From Maribacter algicola (GTDB lineage Bacteria > Bacteroidota > Bacteroidia > Flavobacteriales > Flavobacteriaceae), in contig NZ_QUSX01000002.1 of the NCBI RefSeq assembly GCF_003933245.1, positions 248,001-312,000 on the forward strand: a stretch of 64,000 nucleotides of DNA. Reading direction: 5' to 3'. Below the pieces are notes generated by a model. It searched no databases. It worked only from the letters and a program-made list of their open reading frames with translations, and was not told where the DNA came from. Of the stretch, positions 26,400-35,194 are shown in pieces (positions within the stretch are counted from its first letter, which is position 1; every line of letters starts with the position of its first letter). A program made the position numbers and the translations under genes.

Positions 26400-27155
26400 A
26401 TGAACGTAATTATCATAGAGGACGAAAAACCGGCGGCCAGAAGACTGGGCAGGCTATTAGGGGAATTGGAGGTGGCCGTTTCCACCATGTTGCATTCTGT
26501 GGAGGAATCCATTGCATGGTTTCAAGAAAACGAACATCCCGACCTTATTTTTTTGGATATTCAGTTGTCCGATGGGCTGTCTTTTGAAATTTTCGACGTG
26601 GTCGATGTAAAAAGCGCTATTATCTTTACGACCGCCTATGATGAATATGCCCTACAGGCCTTCAAGCTCAATAGTATCGATTATTTGCTCAAGCCTATTG
26701 ATGATGAGGAATTGGAAAGTGCCGTAAAAAAGTATCGAAGCCTAAAGCCCGAGTCCAAAAAATTGAGTTTGGATTTTGAGGATATCAAAAAGCTTTTGGT
26801 GAACCCCTTGGAGAGGGAGTACAAAAAACGGTTTACCGTGAGGGTAGGACAGCATTTAAAAATCATAAACGCCGATGATGTGGAATGCTTTTATAGTGAG
26901 AACAAAGGCACCTACGCGGCTACTTCAGACGGAAGAAACTATTTATTGGATACCACCCTTGAAAACTTGGAAGAAGAACTGAAACCCGATACTTTCTTCA
27001 GGGTAAGCCGCAAGTTCTACGTAAACATCAATTTTATAAAGGATATTATATCCTATACCAATTCCCGCTTGCAAATTAAGTTACATTCCTTTTCTGAACA
27101 GGAAATTATCGTGAGTAGGGAACGGGTCAAGGACTTTAAGTTGTGGTTGGAGTAG
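26400..27155 (+). CDS. LytTR-family response regulator
   Basis: A 251-residue response regulator. The receiver has E7/D8 and D53 (IFLDIQLSDGLSFE), T in FTTAYDEYALQAF and K in LLKPIDDEEL. The LytTR domain (about 145-250) has VECFYSENKGTYAATSDG and FFRVSRKFYVNINF. It is the last gene of the 2TM operon, overlapping the preceding gene's stop by one position, and is the likely partner of the LytS-type kinase at 22518. Genes controlled by it cannot be identified here. Confidence 0.95.
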   Translation: MNVIIIEDEKPAARRLGRLLGELEVAVSTMLHSVEESIAWFQENEHPDLIFLDIQLSDGLSFEIFDVVDVKSAIIFTTAYDEYALQAFKLNSIDYLLKPIDDEELESAVKKYRSLKPESKKLSLDFEDIKKLLVNPLEREYKKRFTVRVGQHLKIINADDVECFYSENKGTYAATSDGRNYLLDTTLENLEEELKPDTFFRVSRKFYVNINFIKDIISYTNSRLQIKLHSFSEQEIIVSRERVKDFKLWLE

Positions 27156-27241
27156 TGGGATGGTTTATAGTTCAAAGTTCAAAGTAATGAGTTAAAAGTT
27201 AAGTGCAAAAAGGAATAAGTTTTTTTCCCAACAACCAACAA

Positions 27242-28435
27242 CTACTCCTCATTTTCCACCCGGTTTTCATCAAAGGCAGACGGTAATAATTTGGGTATCA
27301 ACTTGATAAATATCGGAAGCAAAATAGCCCCACCGGGGAGCAAAAAAATAGCCAGAGAGGGTATGCTTTTAAAAATATCCAATAATTGGGACTGAACCTT
27401 TTTCTTTTCTTCTTTCGTAAGGTCCCTGACCGTAGATTTTGAAAGTAAGGCCACCAGTTCCGCACTTTCTGAAAGTTCTTTGTGCAAACGTTTCCTGTTC
27501 CTAAGGATGAGCCTGTTCACAAGTTTGGACATACTGTCATAGAACTGTATGGCCATATTTTGTTCCTGTAAAAACGGGATGGTATCCTTATTGGAATGTA
27601 TAAAATTGGATACATGTGCCAAGGACCCCTGTATAATTTCCGCATCCAATTTTAAGTCCTTTCCTAAATCGTATATAAATTCGGATTCCAGGTAATCCAA
27701 GGAGTGGTCTTCCCATACGGTAAGGCAGGCAAGATAGAATAGATACCTATTTTCCCATACGTCTTGATTAACAACAAGTTTTTTTCTGTAGGTCCCATCG
27801 AATTTCTTTGAGTCGCTATTGATAAAAGTGAGGGAGGAAGCCAGCAATTGGGCCAATTTTTCGTCTTTTTTGTTTTTCTGCTTTGAATTTAAGGCATGGT
27901 AGGTAATGTTGATGGCCAAATATTCCAACAGTTGTGCATGTTTCTTGATTCCCTTCACTTGTAACAAATATCTTCTGAAAAGCAGGGCATCCAGGAATAA
28001 AAGGGAATTCGTTATGGAACCATTGAAGGTTTTGCTTATGATATTATCCTCCAAATAGATGCGGGAATCCAGGATTTTCTCGAGCTTTGATGAGGTTTTA
28101 TTTCCTGTGAATAGCTTCCCCAAAAATGAAACCTTGTTCACCTCCAAGGTCTCGTAAAACTTGAATATCTCCTTTAAAAATAATTCAAAATCAGCACTTT
28201 GCGTTTCTATTTTAAAAGTGAAATATAAGGTGGTCAGTAAGTTAATCTTGGCTTTTTCATCTTCGGAAAGGGCATGTTCCGGCGATATGAAATCAGGATA
28301 TCCGGCATTGATACCGTAAACGAATCCTGTGTTTTTCAAATCCTCGAACAGAATTTCAAAGGTATCGTATTTCCCTTCGTGGTTTTTGACCAACGATCCA
28401 AACTTATCTATCCAGCCCTTAGCGGATGGGTTCAT
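27242..28435 (-). CDS. LETM1-related biofilm-associated family protein
   Basis: A 397-residue, mostly helical protein. Its C-terminal 60 residues (TKEEKKKVQSQLLDIFKSIPSLAIFLLPGGAILLPIFIKLIPKLLPSAF) match the LETM1-like membrane segment that defines a Flavobacteriaceae family annotated as LETM1-related biofilm-associated protein. No signal peptide. The family name rests on homology to a eukaryotic ion-exchanger domain; ion transport is not shown. It is convergent with the LytTR regulator across 86 bases that contain short AAGTT words. Confidence 0.72.
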   Translation of the reverse strand: MNPSAKGWIDKFGSLVKNHEGKYDTFEILFEDLKNTGFVYGINAGYPDFISPEHALSEDEKAKINLLTTLYFTFKIETQSADFELFLKEIFKFYETLEVNKVSFLGKLFTGNKTSSKLEKILDSRIYLEDNIISKTFNGSITNSLLFLDALLFRRYLLQVKGIKKHAQLLEYLAINITYHALNSKQKNKKDEKLAQLLASSLTFINSDSKKFDGTYRKKLVVNQDVWENRYLFYLACLTVWEDHSLDYLESEFIYDLGKDLKLDAEIIQGSLAHVSNFIHSNKDTIPFLQEQNMAIQFYDSMSKLVNRLILRNRKRLHKELSESAELVALLSKSTVRDLTKEEKKKVQSQLLDIFKSIPSLAIFLLPGGAILLPIFIKLIPKLLPSAFDENRVENEE

Positions 28436-28687
28436 GTCCTAGTTTTTGAAAAGGCAAAGGTAGCCAATTGCGTATTCAGAATACTTCTCAAAATTGTTAT
28501 ACAGATGACATTTTAATATGGATTAGCACTATTACTGTTCAACTATCGTGGCTGGTGGTTTTTTGACAATTCAACGGAATGTAAGAAGCCCCGAAATATC
28601 GTATTAACAAAAATTTAACATTTGGAACAAAACCCATTTGCATCTCCTCCGTAGGTAGGGATGATTCTAATCTAAAAAACAATAACA

Positions 28688-29398
28688 ATGAAAAAGACAA
28701 AACTTTTAATGGGCCTCGGAGCTTTGGCATTTGTGTCGGCAATACTGGTGGCGGCAGATCACATCGATGCTCCGGATTCCATGGGAACCACTGCGGACAT
28801 AGCGGATTTTTATGCTTTTGAACCTTCGGAAGGTTCAGACAATACGGTATTTGCCGTGGACCTTCAATCCAACGTACTGCCAGATTTGGCATACGGCACG
28901 TTTGATGAAAATGTGTTGACCGAAATTAATATCGATACTAATGGGGATTTAGTTGAAGACCTGGTTATACAAGCGATTCCTAGGGATGGAAAAATGTATT
29001 TCTTTGGGCCGGTTGCTCCAGCCGCTACTGGAATCAGTGGTCAAGTTATGGTGGACAGCCCTTTGGGTTCCGTTGATATTTCTTCCCATGTAGCCATCGT
29101 GGAAACTACTCCAGATGGTGTTTCCTTGTTTGCAGGGCCAAGACAGGACGCTTTCTTTTTTGACTTTTTCCAGTTCAATGCCGTTATAGGCGGAATGGCT
29201 CCGGGAGGATTTAAACCCGCGGGTGACCCTAATTCGACCGATGATGACGATACCACTGCTGTAGATACTTTTGATGGCGCCAACACTATGTCCATAGTAA
29301 TAGAAATACCCAATACTATGCTCGGGGAAACTACCGCTACAAATGCCTTGGGCCTTAACGTCTATAAGACGTGGGTTACAACAAATGCCAAACAATAA
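28688..29398 (+). CDS. DUF4331 protein, N-terminal half
   Basis: A 236-residue exported protein with a signal peptide. It starts with the DUF4331 signature DHIDAPDSMGTTADIADFYAFEP and continues to VIEIPNTML and a KTWVTT end. Full-length DUF4331 proteins are roughly twice as long, so this carries only the first part of that domain; the second part lies in the next gene. The family is acidic, is predicted secreted and has no known activity. A GC-weak upstream region contains TTTGGAACAAAAC but no certain promoter. Confidence 0.85.
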   Translation: MKKTKLLMGLGALAFVSAILVAADHIDAPDSMGTTADIADFYAFEPSEGSDNTVFAVDLQSNVLPDLAYGTFDENVLTEINIDTNGDLVEDLVIQAIPRDGKMYFFGPVAPAATGISGQVMVDSPLGSVDISSHVAIVETTPDGVSLFAGPRQDAFFFDFFQFNAVIGGMAPGGFKPAGDPNSTDDDDTTAVDTFDGANTMSIVIEIPNTMLGETTATNALGLNVYKTWVTTNAKQ

Positions 29399-29421
29399 TT
29401 AACGAACTAAAAGATAAACAG

Positions 29422-30192
29422 ATGAAACTAGAAAATATAAAATACGTATTCCTATCATTTTGCGCAATGACCGTTTTGGCATCCTGTAACAATGACGATG
29501 ATTTTACCCCACCTATGGCGATGGCTACTTGTAATGATGGCATGATGAACGGTGATGAAACCGGAGTGGACTGTGGTGGATCATGTACCCCTTGTGAGGA
29601 TGGAATGGCACCCATGATGCCTGACTTTTCTGGGACCTATACCCAGATTGATTTTATGGGAAGACCTGGAATAAATACGGTATTAAGTGCTGATGATGAA
29701 ACAAAAAACGCACATAATAGGGCCATACCTTCTGAGATGGGAGCCATGTTTCAGGCCGGTTTTCAAGCCAGATTGGAGGCTTACCACGATGTATATGCCA
29801 ATTTATTGGGTGCAAACCCAGATGACGTTAACTACGAACCCAATATACTTGGTCTGGATGCCGCCACACTAACGGGGTATTTAGCGGCAGATGTTCTTGA
29901 AGTGGCTCCGGATTTGCCCACTACGTATTTTAATCCGGGAACGGATAATGACATGGATGGAAGGATTTTGGTGCCGGATGGAGATGAGGTGGCATTGACA
30001 GGAAGGACCCCACAGGATGATGTCATCGATATTTCATTGATTTTACTCTTCGGGGGTATGGAAGGTGACCGATTTAGCGGTCAAGATACCGATATGGATG
30101 GAACTCCGGATTTACCACGATTAACATCCGATGGTGTTGGACTTACCGCCGATGTTTCCACAACATTCCCTTATTTGGGAGCTCCTGAATAA
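29422..30192 (+). CDS. DUF4331 protein, C-terminal half, Cys-rich lipoprotein
   Basis: A 256-residue lipoprotein (lipobox TVLASC). After an Asp-rich stretch it has a Cys-rich turn (CNDGMMNGDETGVDCGG and CTPC) seen in other secreted Bacteroidota proteins. The remainder reads like the C-terminal half of DUF4331: RPGINTVLS, NILGLDAATLTGYLAADVLEVAPDLPTTYFNPG, GRTPQDDVIDISLILL and TTFPYLGAP. It starts 23 bases after the preceding gene's stop, so the two halves are co-transcribed. They may assemble as one fold (inference). The ATG at 29422 is used rather than the longer frame because only it gives a signal. Confidence 0.82.
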   Translation: MKLENIKYVFLSFCAMTVLASCNNDDDFTPPMAMATCNDGMMNGDETGVDCGGSCTPCEDGMAPMMPDFSGTYTQIDFMGRPGINTVLSADDETKNAHNRAIPSEMGAMFQAGFQARLEAYHDVYANLLGANPDDVNYEPNILGLDAATLTGYLAADVLEVAPDLPTTYFNPGTDNDMDGRILVPDGDEVALTGRTPQDDVIDISLILLFGGMEGDRFSGQDTDMDGTPDLPRLTSDGVGLTADVSTTFPYLGAPE

Positions 30193-30212
30193 AGACTATG
30201 AAAAAGAGGAGC

Positions 30213-30243
30213 AAAGGGGGAGTCTAATACCTCCCCCTTTTAT
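30213..30243 (+). terminator. terminator or attenuator between DUF4331 and TPR genes
   Basis: Stem AAAGGGGGAG / CTCCCCCTTT (10 bp) with an 8-base loop, followed by T-rich sequence. It lies 21 bases after the DUF4331 lipoprotein stop and 33 before the TPR gene ATG. It should reduce transcription of the downstream TPR gene relative to the DUF4331 pair. Confidence 0.85.
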
Positions 30244-30275
30244 CTAAACGCTTGAAACACTCCTAAAAACACAAA

Positions 30276-31553
30276 ATGAAACCTTACATACCTATATTGG
30301 CTCTTTTTCTCATATTCTCCTGTAAAAATGGGGAACATGATATCGTGGCCCATGCAGATGATTACAATAAATTTTTAACCGCTGTACCCACCAAGACCAC
30401 TTCAAAATATTTTGAACTTTGGAATGGAAAGATAAGACCGGATAGCATGCAGCTTACCAGTTTTGGTATTGTTGGCGGGGAGTACAGCAGATATTTTAAG
30501 GAAACCGGTGATATAACCTATTTAAAAAAGGCGGAGCAGAGCCTTACAAAAGCGGTTGAAATTGCGTCTATCGGTAGGGCAGGATATAGAAGGTCCTTGG
30601 CACGAAATTATATTTCCCAGCATCGGTTTAAGGAGGCCTTGGTGATGGCTACCGAAGCTAGAAAGTTGGGTGCTGACCCAAAGGAAAGTCAGTTCCTGCT
30701 TTTTGATGTCCACATGGAATTGGGAAATTATGGGTTGGCGGAGAAATATCTGGACAGTACAAAAAACCTTAAGGATTTTGGATATCTAATCAGATTGGCC
30801 AAATGGAACGATTATAAGGGCGACTTGGATGCGACCATTACCTTTATGGAAAAAGCGAAAACCATTGCCTTGGAATCCAAAAATGAAGCCTTGACTTTAT
30901 GGAGTTTGACCAATTTGGCCGATTACTATGGGCACGCCGGGAGATTGAAAGATTCCTACGAACACTATTTAAATGCTTTGGAAATCGACCCCAAAAATGC
31001 CTATGCCAAAAAGGGTATTGCCTGGATTATTTTTTCTAACGACAAAAATCCGGAGGAAGCCTTAAGAATCCTTGATTCGGTCACCATGACGTATAACGCT
31101 CCGGATTATTATTTATTAAAGGCCGAAATAGCAGACTATATGGGAAACGACCTTGTCCGACTCAAAAATTTAAACGAATATTTTCAACGCGTGGAGAATC
31201 CGTCCTATGGAGGTATGTACAATCTCTACAATTTGGGATTATATATTGATGAGACTAAAGAATATGAAAAGGCCTTGAAATTGGCAAAACAAGAGGTCCA
31301 GAATAGACCAAGTCCAGAGTCCTATAGTTGGTTAGCGTATACCCATTTAAAAATAGGAGAAAAGGATAGAGCCAAGGAATTGATGGATGCTTACGTAGTG
31401 AACAAAACCTACGAGCCTGCTTTGTTATATCATGTTGCAGCGGTGTACAAAGCCCATCACGATGTTCAGAAAGTTCAGGAAATAAAGAATGAACTTATCG
31501 GGGCGATCTATGAGCTAGGTCCCCTAATGGAAAAGCAAATTCAGGACTTGTAA
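30276..31553 (+). CDS. TPR-repeat lipoprotein
   Basis: A 425-residue lipoprotein (lipobox LIFSC) consisting almost entirely of TPR-like helical pairs; AAYYGHAGRLKDSYEHYLNALEIDPKNAYAK-like segments recur. Periplasmic TPR proteins scaffold complexes. No catalytic motif is visible. It is downstream of the DUF4331 pair in the same direction and separated by a hairpin, so it probably belongs to the same unit at a lower level. A terminator follows at 31611. Confidence 0.82.
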   Translation: MKPYIPILALFLIFSCKNGEHDIVAHADDYNKFLTAVPTKTTSKYFELWNGKIRPDSMQLTSFGIVGGEYSRYFKETGDITYLKKAEQSLTKAVEIASIGRAGYRRSLARNYISQHRFKEALVMATEARKLGADPKESQFLLFDVHMELGNYGLAEKYLDSTKNLKDFGYLIRLAKWNDYKGDLDATITFMEKAKTIALESKNEALTLWSLTNLADYYGHAGRLKDSYEHYLNALEIDPKNAYAKKGIAWIIFSNDKNPEEALRILDSVTMTYNAPDYYLLKAEIADYMGNDLVRLKNLNEYFQRVENPSYGGMYNLYNLGLYIDETKEYEKALKLAKQEVQNRPSPESYSWLAYTHLKIGEKDRAKELMDAYVVNKTYEPALLYHVAAVYKAHHDVQKVQEIKNELIGAIYELGPLMEKQIQDL

Positions 31554-31610
31554 TTGGTAAATTCAATTTTCATTTTCAGTTTGTTTTCAGTTGGATTGTT
31601 TTGTTGAAAT

Positions 31611-31639
31611 CGCCATGGCGCTATGTCATGGCGTTTTTT
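31611..31639 (+). terminator. rho-independent terminator of the DUF4331/TPR unit
   Basis: Stem CGCCATG / CATGGCG (7 bp) with a 9-base loop, followed by six T residues. It ends the upstream unit and insulates the 34-codon gene starting at 31799. Confidence 0.88.
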
Positions 31640-31642
31640 GAT

Positions 31643-31717
31643 ATGCATTTCATCGAAAAGTTACCCAATTTTAACAATGGATAGGATGAAATGTATATAT
31701 TTATCGATGAAATACAT
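31643..31717 (+). promoter_or_regulatory. three copies of a GATGAAATGYAT-like motif
   Basis: The 12-base word occurs inverted at 31643-31654 (ATGCATTTCATC) and direct at 31685-31696 (GATGAAATGTAT) and 31706-31717 (GATGAAATACAT). The two direct copies are 21 bases apart, two helical turns. They lie 80-155 bases upstream of the 34-codon gene. This spacing suggests a regulator binding in two or three copies. Confidence 0.45.
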
Positions 31718-31798
31718 TCAATATCTATTTTAATAGCCCCAAAACTTTAAAATAGTATACGAATTTAACCGAACCAAACCTTTTAAAATTCACGTGTT

Positions 31799-31903
31799 AT
31801 GGAATACCTACTCTTTTCTTTGTGGATTGCAATCATGGTCATTATGCTCGGAAAAACCATTTTGGCACATCGTTCACTCAAAAAAATGCTTGATAGGAAA
31901 TAA
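31799..31903 (+). CDS. 34-residue single-helix membrane protein
   Basis: An open frame of 34 codons, too short for most callers. It encodes a hydrophobic helix (residues 3-23, MEYLLFSLWIAIMVIMLGKT start) and a basic tail (HRSLKKMLDRK). This is the layout of small membrane proteins with the tail in the cytoplasm. It ends 3 bases before the convergent exporter gene's 3' end. No Shine-Dalgarno is obvious, as for many genes here. Evidence is codon-level only; function unknown. It could also be chance, but its flanks (upstream terminator, repeated motif) support a real gene. Confidence 0.55.
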   Translation: MEYLLFSLWIAIMVIMLGKTILAHRSLKKMLDRK

Positions 31904-31905
31904 AA

Positions 31906-34155
31906 CTACGCTTCCCTAATCAGTTTTCGAATTAGCACCGGTAATAGCAGTAAATCCAGTACCAAGGCCGTTACCAAGGTTACACTTATAATCAAACCTA
32001 TGGTGATACTGGGCTGATGAATGGAAAACAGCATGACCATGAATCCGAAAAAAAGGATGATTGTAGTAATGACAAGTGCCCTCCCGGTATGGGCGAAAGT
32101 CTTTTCCAATGCTTCCTCTTGGGTAAGCCCTTGGCTTATCCCTAACTTATATTTGCCTAAAAAATGTATCGTATCGTCTACGGCAATGCCAAAAACAATA
32201 GCGAATACCACTGATAAGGAGGCTTCCAAAGGTATGTTCAGAAACCCTAGGACACTTCCCGCAAAAAGAATGGGAAGTATATTAGGGATGAGGGAAATTA
32301 GGAACATTTTAAAATTTCTAAAAACAAGAACCATTAACAGACCAATAAGAAGGAGTCCGTAGAACAGTCCCTCCAATAGACTGCTCCGTATATACTCAGA
32401 GTTTTTGTCCAGCAACATACTTTTCCCGGTAACCTTGACCTCTATTTTGGTCGTGTCCAACTTCGTTTGGGCGAAATTTTCAATCTTTTCATATACCAAT
32501 TTCAAATTGTCCGTACCAATATCCTGTAATCTTCCATTTATACGCGCCATGCTCCCATCGACATTGACGAAACGCTCCAGCTCCTTTCTTCCCAATCTAC
32601 GGATATCCTTCTTGTACTTCTCAAAAACCGATGCGTTCTTAGGCATGGTCAGAAAATCAGACTTATTGACATTGTTCGCCTTGTGCAGAATTTTAAATGG
32701 TAAATTCGAGGATTGTAGGTTTCCTATGGAAGGCACCGTTTTGAGGTAATCCATCAATTTTTCAATTTCCATGGCTACCTGATAATCCAGCACGGAGAAA
32801 TTGTTTTGGGCCATTACCGCAATTTCCAATGGCCTAAATCCGGCATAATTTTTCTGAAAAAAATCAAAATCGGAGGCGATTTCACTTTTATTGGGGAGGG
32901 TTCTTTTAAACTCATAATTGGTGCTTACCAAACTGATGCCCCAGAAGCACAGACCTGCAAAGACCACGGTGCCAAACAATATAGCCTTTGGATGTATTTT
33001 GGTAAAGTGATTGATGGCCAAGAGATAGTTCACCCATTTTTTGGAAACACTTTTCTTTCCCAAGAGTACTTTTTTAGGAAGACTGACCAAAAGGGAGCCC
33101 GTGAAGAAAATTACGGTGATATAGGCCACAATTACACCAATGGCGGCATTGATACCAAATTCCTGGATACTCACGAGTCGGGACGATAAAAGGGTAACAA
33201 ATCCTACCGCGGTGGTTACTGACGTGAGCAAGGTGGTAAGTCCTACTTCGCTCAAAGATGATTTTATGGCCGTATACCTTTCCGCTCCAGATTGAATTTT
33301 GCGTATAAAACTGTCCGTAATATGGATAACATCCGAAGTACCCACAATGAGCATCAGTACGGGATAAAAAGCCGCCATGGCATTGAGTTCCTTGCCCCAA
33401 AGTGCCAATATGCCCATAAATAGTAAAAGAGATAGACTTATAGAGGCCATGGAAATTAAAACCAAGGGCAAACTTCTGTAGACCAGTAGGAGTATGATCA
33501 ACACCAAAATAGCTGCTATGACACTGGTTTTGAGCACTTCACTTTTTTGCATATCCACAATGGCCTCCAAAAAAAAGGCCCTGCCCAAAATATGGTACTC
33601 TTCTAATTCATGTGTTTTTAAGGAAGTCCTAATTTGAGATAACAGGAGTTCACTTTGTTCATAGTTTAGGTCATCCAAGGTTCTTAGTGCCACGACCATG
33701 GAGGTACCATTTTCATCGATGAGGGAGTTGATGAATAATGCGTCTTCCTTTATTTTTTCCCAATCCTTGGCGTAGGCCATACTATCTTCAATATGGATGA
33801 TGGGTAGGGTAGTATAGCCAAAGGAGGTTTTAAGCGGGTAGGATAGCGAGGTTAACGAAGCACTTTCCGTGACGTAATCAAAATCCTTACTTGCATCTGA
33901 AAACGCATTGAATCTGTTCAAAAACCCCGGTTCAAAAACAGTTGGATCTTGTTCTATGGCAATCAATAGGAAATTATCATCGGTACCGAATTCCTCCACA
34001 AACCCTTTATAGAATTCAAGGTCCTGATCTTCTTCGGGAAAAAATTGACTGAAGTCGAATGTAAACTTTAGATTTGGGAGTAAAGAAGCTGCAAAAATCC
34101 CTAGTCCAACAAATAAAATGATACAAATTTTTTTTACCAGGGATAGGTGGTTCAT
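31906..34155 (-). CDS. RND/MMPL-superfamily exporter
   Basis: A 749-residue inner-membrane protein with about 12 helices in two halves, each preceded by a large periplasmic loop. Typical lines are SASLTSLSYPLKTSFG in loop 1 and GIAVDDTIHFLGKYKLGISQG in helix region 4 of the second half. It belongs to the COG1033-type RND exporters (related to MMPL and to sterol-sensing proteins) rather than to the AcrB type, as it lacks AcrB length and partners. Substrates in this group are usually lipids or hydrophobic molecules. It is 62 bases downstream of the DUF547 gene, so they may be co-transcribed. Confidence 0.9.
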   Translation of the reverse strand: MNHLSLVKKICIILFVGLGIFAASLLPNLKFTFDFSQFFPEEDQDLEFYKGFVEEFGTDDNFLLIAIEQDPTVFEPGFLNRFNAFSDASKDFDYVTESASLTSLSYPLKTSFGYTTLPIIHIEDSMAYAKDWEKIKEDALFINSLIDENGTSMVVALRTLDDLNYEQSELLLSQIRTSLKTHELEEYHILGRAFFLEAIVDMQKSEVLKTSVIAAILVLIILLLVYRSLPLVLISMASISLSLLLFMGILALWGKELNAMAAFYPVLMLIVGTSDVIHITDSFIRKIQSGAERYTAIKSSLSEVGLTTLLTSVTTAVGFVTLLSSRLVSIQEFGINAAIGVIVAYITVIFFTGSLLVSLPKKVLLGKKSVSKKWVNYLLAINHFTKIHPKAILFGTVVFAGLCFWGISLVSTNYEFKRTLPNKSEIASDFDFFQKNYAGFRPLEIAVMAQNNFSVLDYQVAMEIEKLMDYLKTVPSIGNLQSSNLPFKILHKANNVNKSDFLTMPKNASVFEKYKKDIRRLGRKELERFVNVDGSMARINGRLQDIGTDNLKLVYEKIENFAQTKLDTTKIEVKVTGKSMLLDKNSEYIRSSLLEGLFYGLLLIGLLMVLVFRNFKMFLISLIPNILPILFAGSVLGFLNIPLEASLSVVFAIVFGIAVDDTIHFLGKYKLGISQGLTQEEALEKTFAHTGRALVITTIILFFGFMVMLFSIHQPSITIGLIISVTLVTALVLDLLLLPVLIRKLIREA

Positions 34156-34217
34156 AAAGTGAATCTACTGCATGGGCAGAACAAAGGCAACCGGGTTTGT
34201 TCTTATTTTGTCTAAAA

Positions 34218-35006
34218 TTAGAGGTTTACAAAATTATCCAATTTTAAGGTCCAATCATAATTTTTATAGTCGATATCAATGCCTTTTGTGGTAGGGATAA
34301 GTTTTTGGTGCTTCAGGATGTCCTTTACTCCGTCAACCCCGCCAAAATCCCCTCGGAACCAACTAAAAAGGGCCGTTACCAGTACCTTTTTCTCATCTAT
34401 ATTGTAATCCGTGGTTCTTTCAAGATACCTAGCGGTTCCCTTGCCAAATTGCTCGTCCAATCGCTCCCATTCATAAATGGCCACTGGCGGACAGTCCAAC
34501 GCACCACAATTGAGGGCAAAATGAATACGGTAATCCGGCTCATCAACTCGTAATCTTTTTTCAAATTCGCCCGGAAAAATTTTTCCAACAAATCCCAATC
34601 CATACTCCCATTGGGATTTTCTAATGATACCGTGCTCAATTTTTTCAAAGGATATTGTTTCCCCAGCAATATGAATTTGATCTTTTTTAAAGAATTCGCT
34701 TCGATCTTGATACAAATCCGGATTTTTTTGAAGGATTACTTGGATATAGGCATTGTAGATATTTACCCAAAAGGCCAATTTTTTATCGTTAGTATCCAGC
34801 TTTTTTTCCAGTACATCTATAGTGGTGCTTGATAAAATATCCTGAATTTCTTGGGTATTTTCATTGTTTTTTATTCTATGGAGAAACTGCTCTGAAAGTT
34901 CGTTGAAATCAATTTTCTCTTTTGGGGATTGGGCTTGTGCGTTACCCTCTTTACATCCTAAAAATAGGACTATCAATAAACTATATATATATTTTAATCG
35001 AATCAT
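34218..35006 (-). CDS. DUF547 family exported protein
   Basis: A 262-residue lipoprotein (lipobox VLFLGC) with the DUF547 signatures KLAFWVNIYNAYIQ and FALNCGALDCPPVAIY. The conserved Cys pair and the Asn/His of the family are present; a peptidase-like role has been suggested in the literature but is unproven. It lies between the exporter and the divergent glycosyltransferase. The 188-base gap upstream is AT-rich and has no clear motif. Confidence 0.88.
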   Translation of the reverse strand: MIRLKYIYSLLIVLFLGCKEGNAQAQSPKEKIDFNELSEQFLHRIKNNENTQEIQDILSSTTIDVLEKKLDTNDKKLAFWVNIYNAYIQVILQKNPDLYQDRSEFFKKDQIHIAGETISFEKIEHGIIRKSQWEYGLGFVGKIFPGEFEKRLRVDEPDYRIHFALNCGALDCPPVAIYEWERLDEQFGKGTARYLERTTDYNIDEKKVLVTALFSWFRGDFGGVDGVKDILKHQKLIPTTKGIDIDYKNYDWTLKLDNFVNL

Positions 35007-35194
35007 ACTTATCTTTTTAACATATACGTAACCGAATATGTTAGGGTTTTAAAGTAGGTCGTAAAAAATCTTTAAACTTTCAGATATTATTTCTAGAATT
35101 GTAATGCTTATTTAAAACCTTTCGCAATCTATTTCCGTAGATTTAGCACATCACTATATTAAATTACATTTTAGGGAATGATGTTTTTGCTTTT

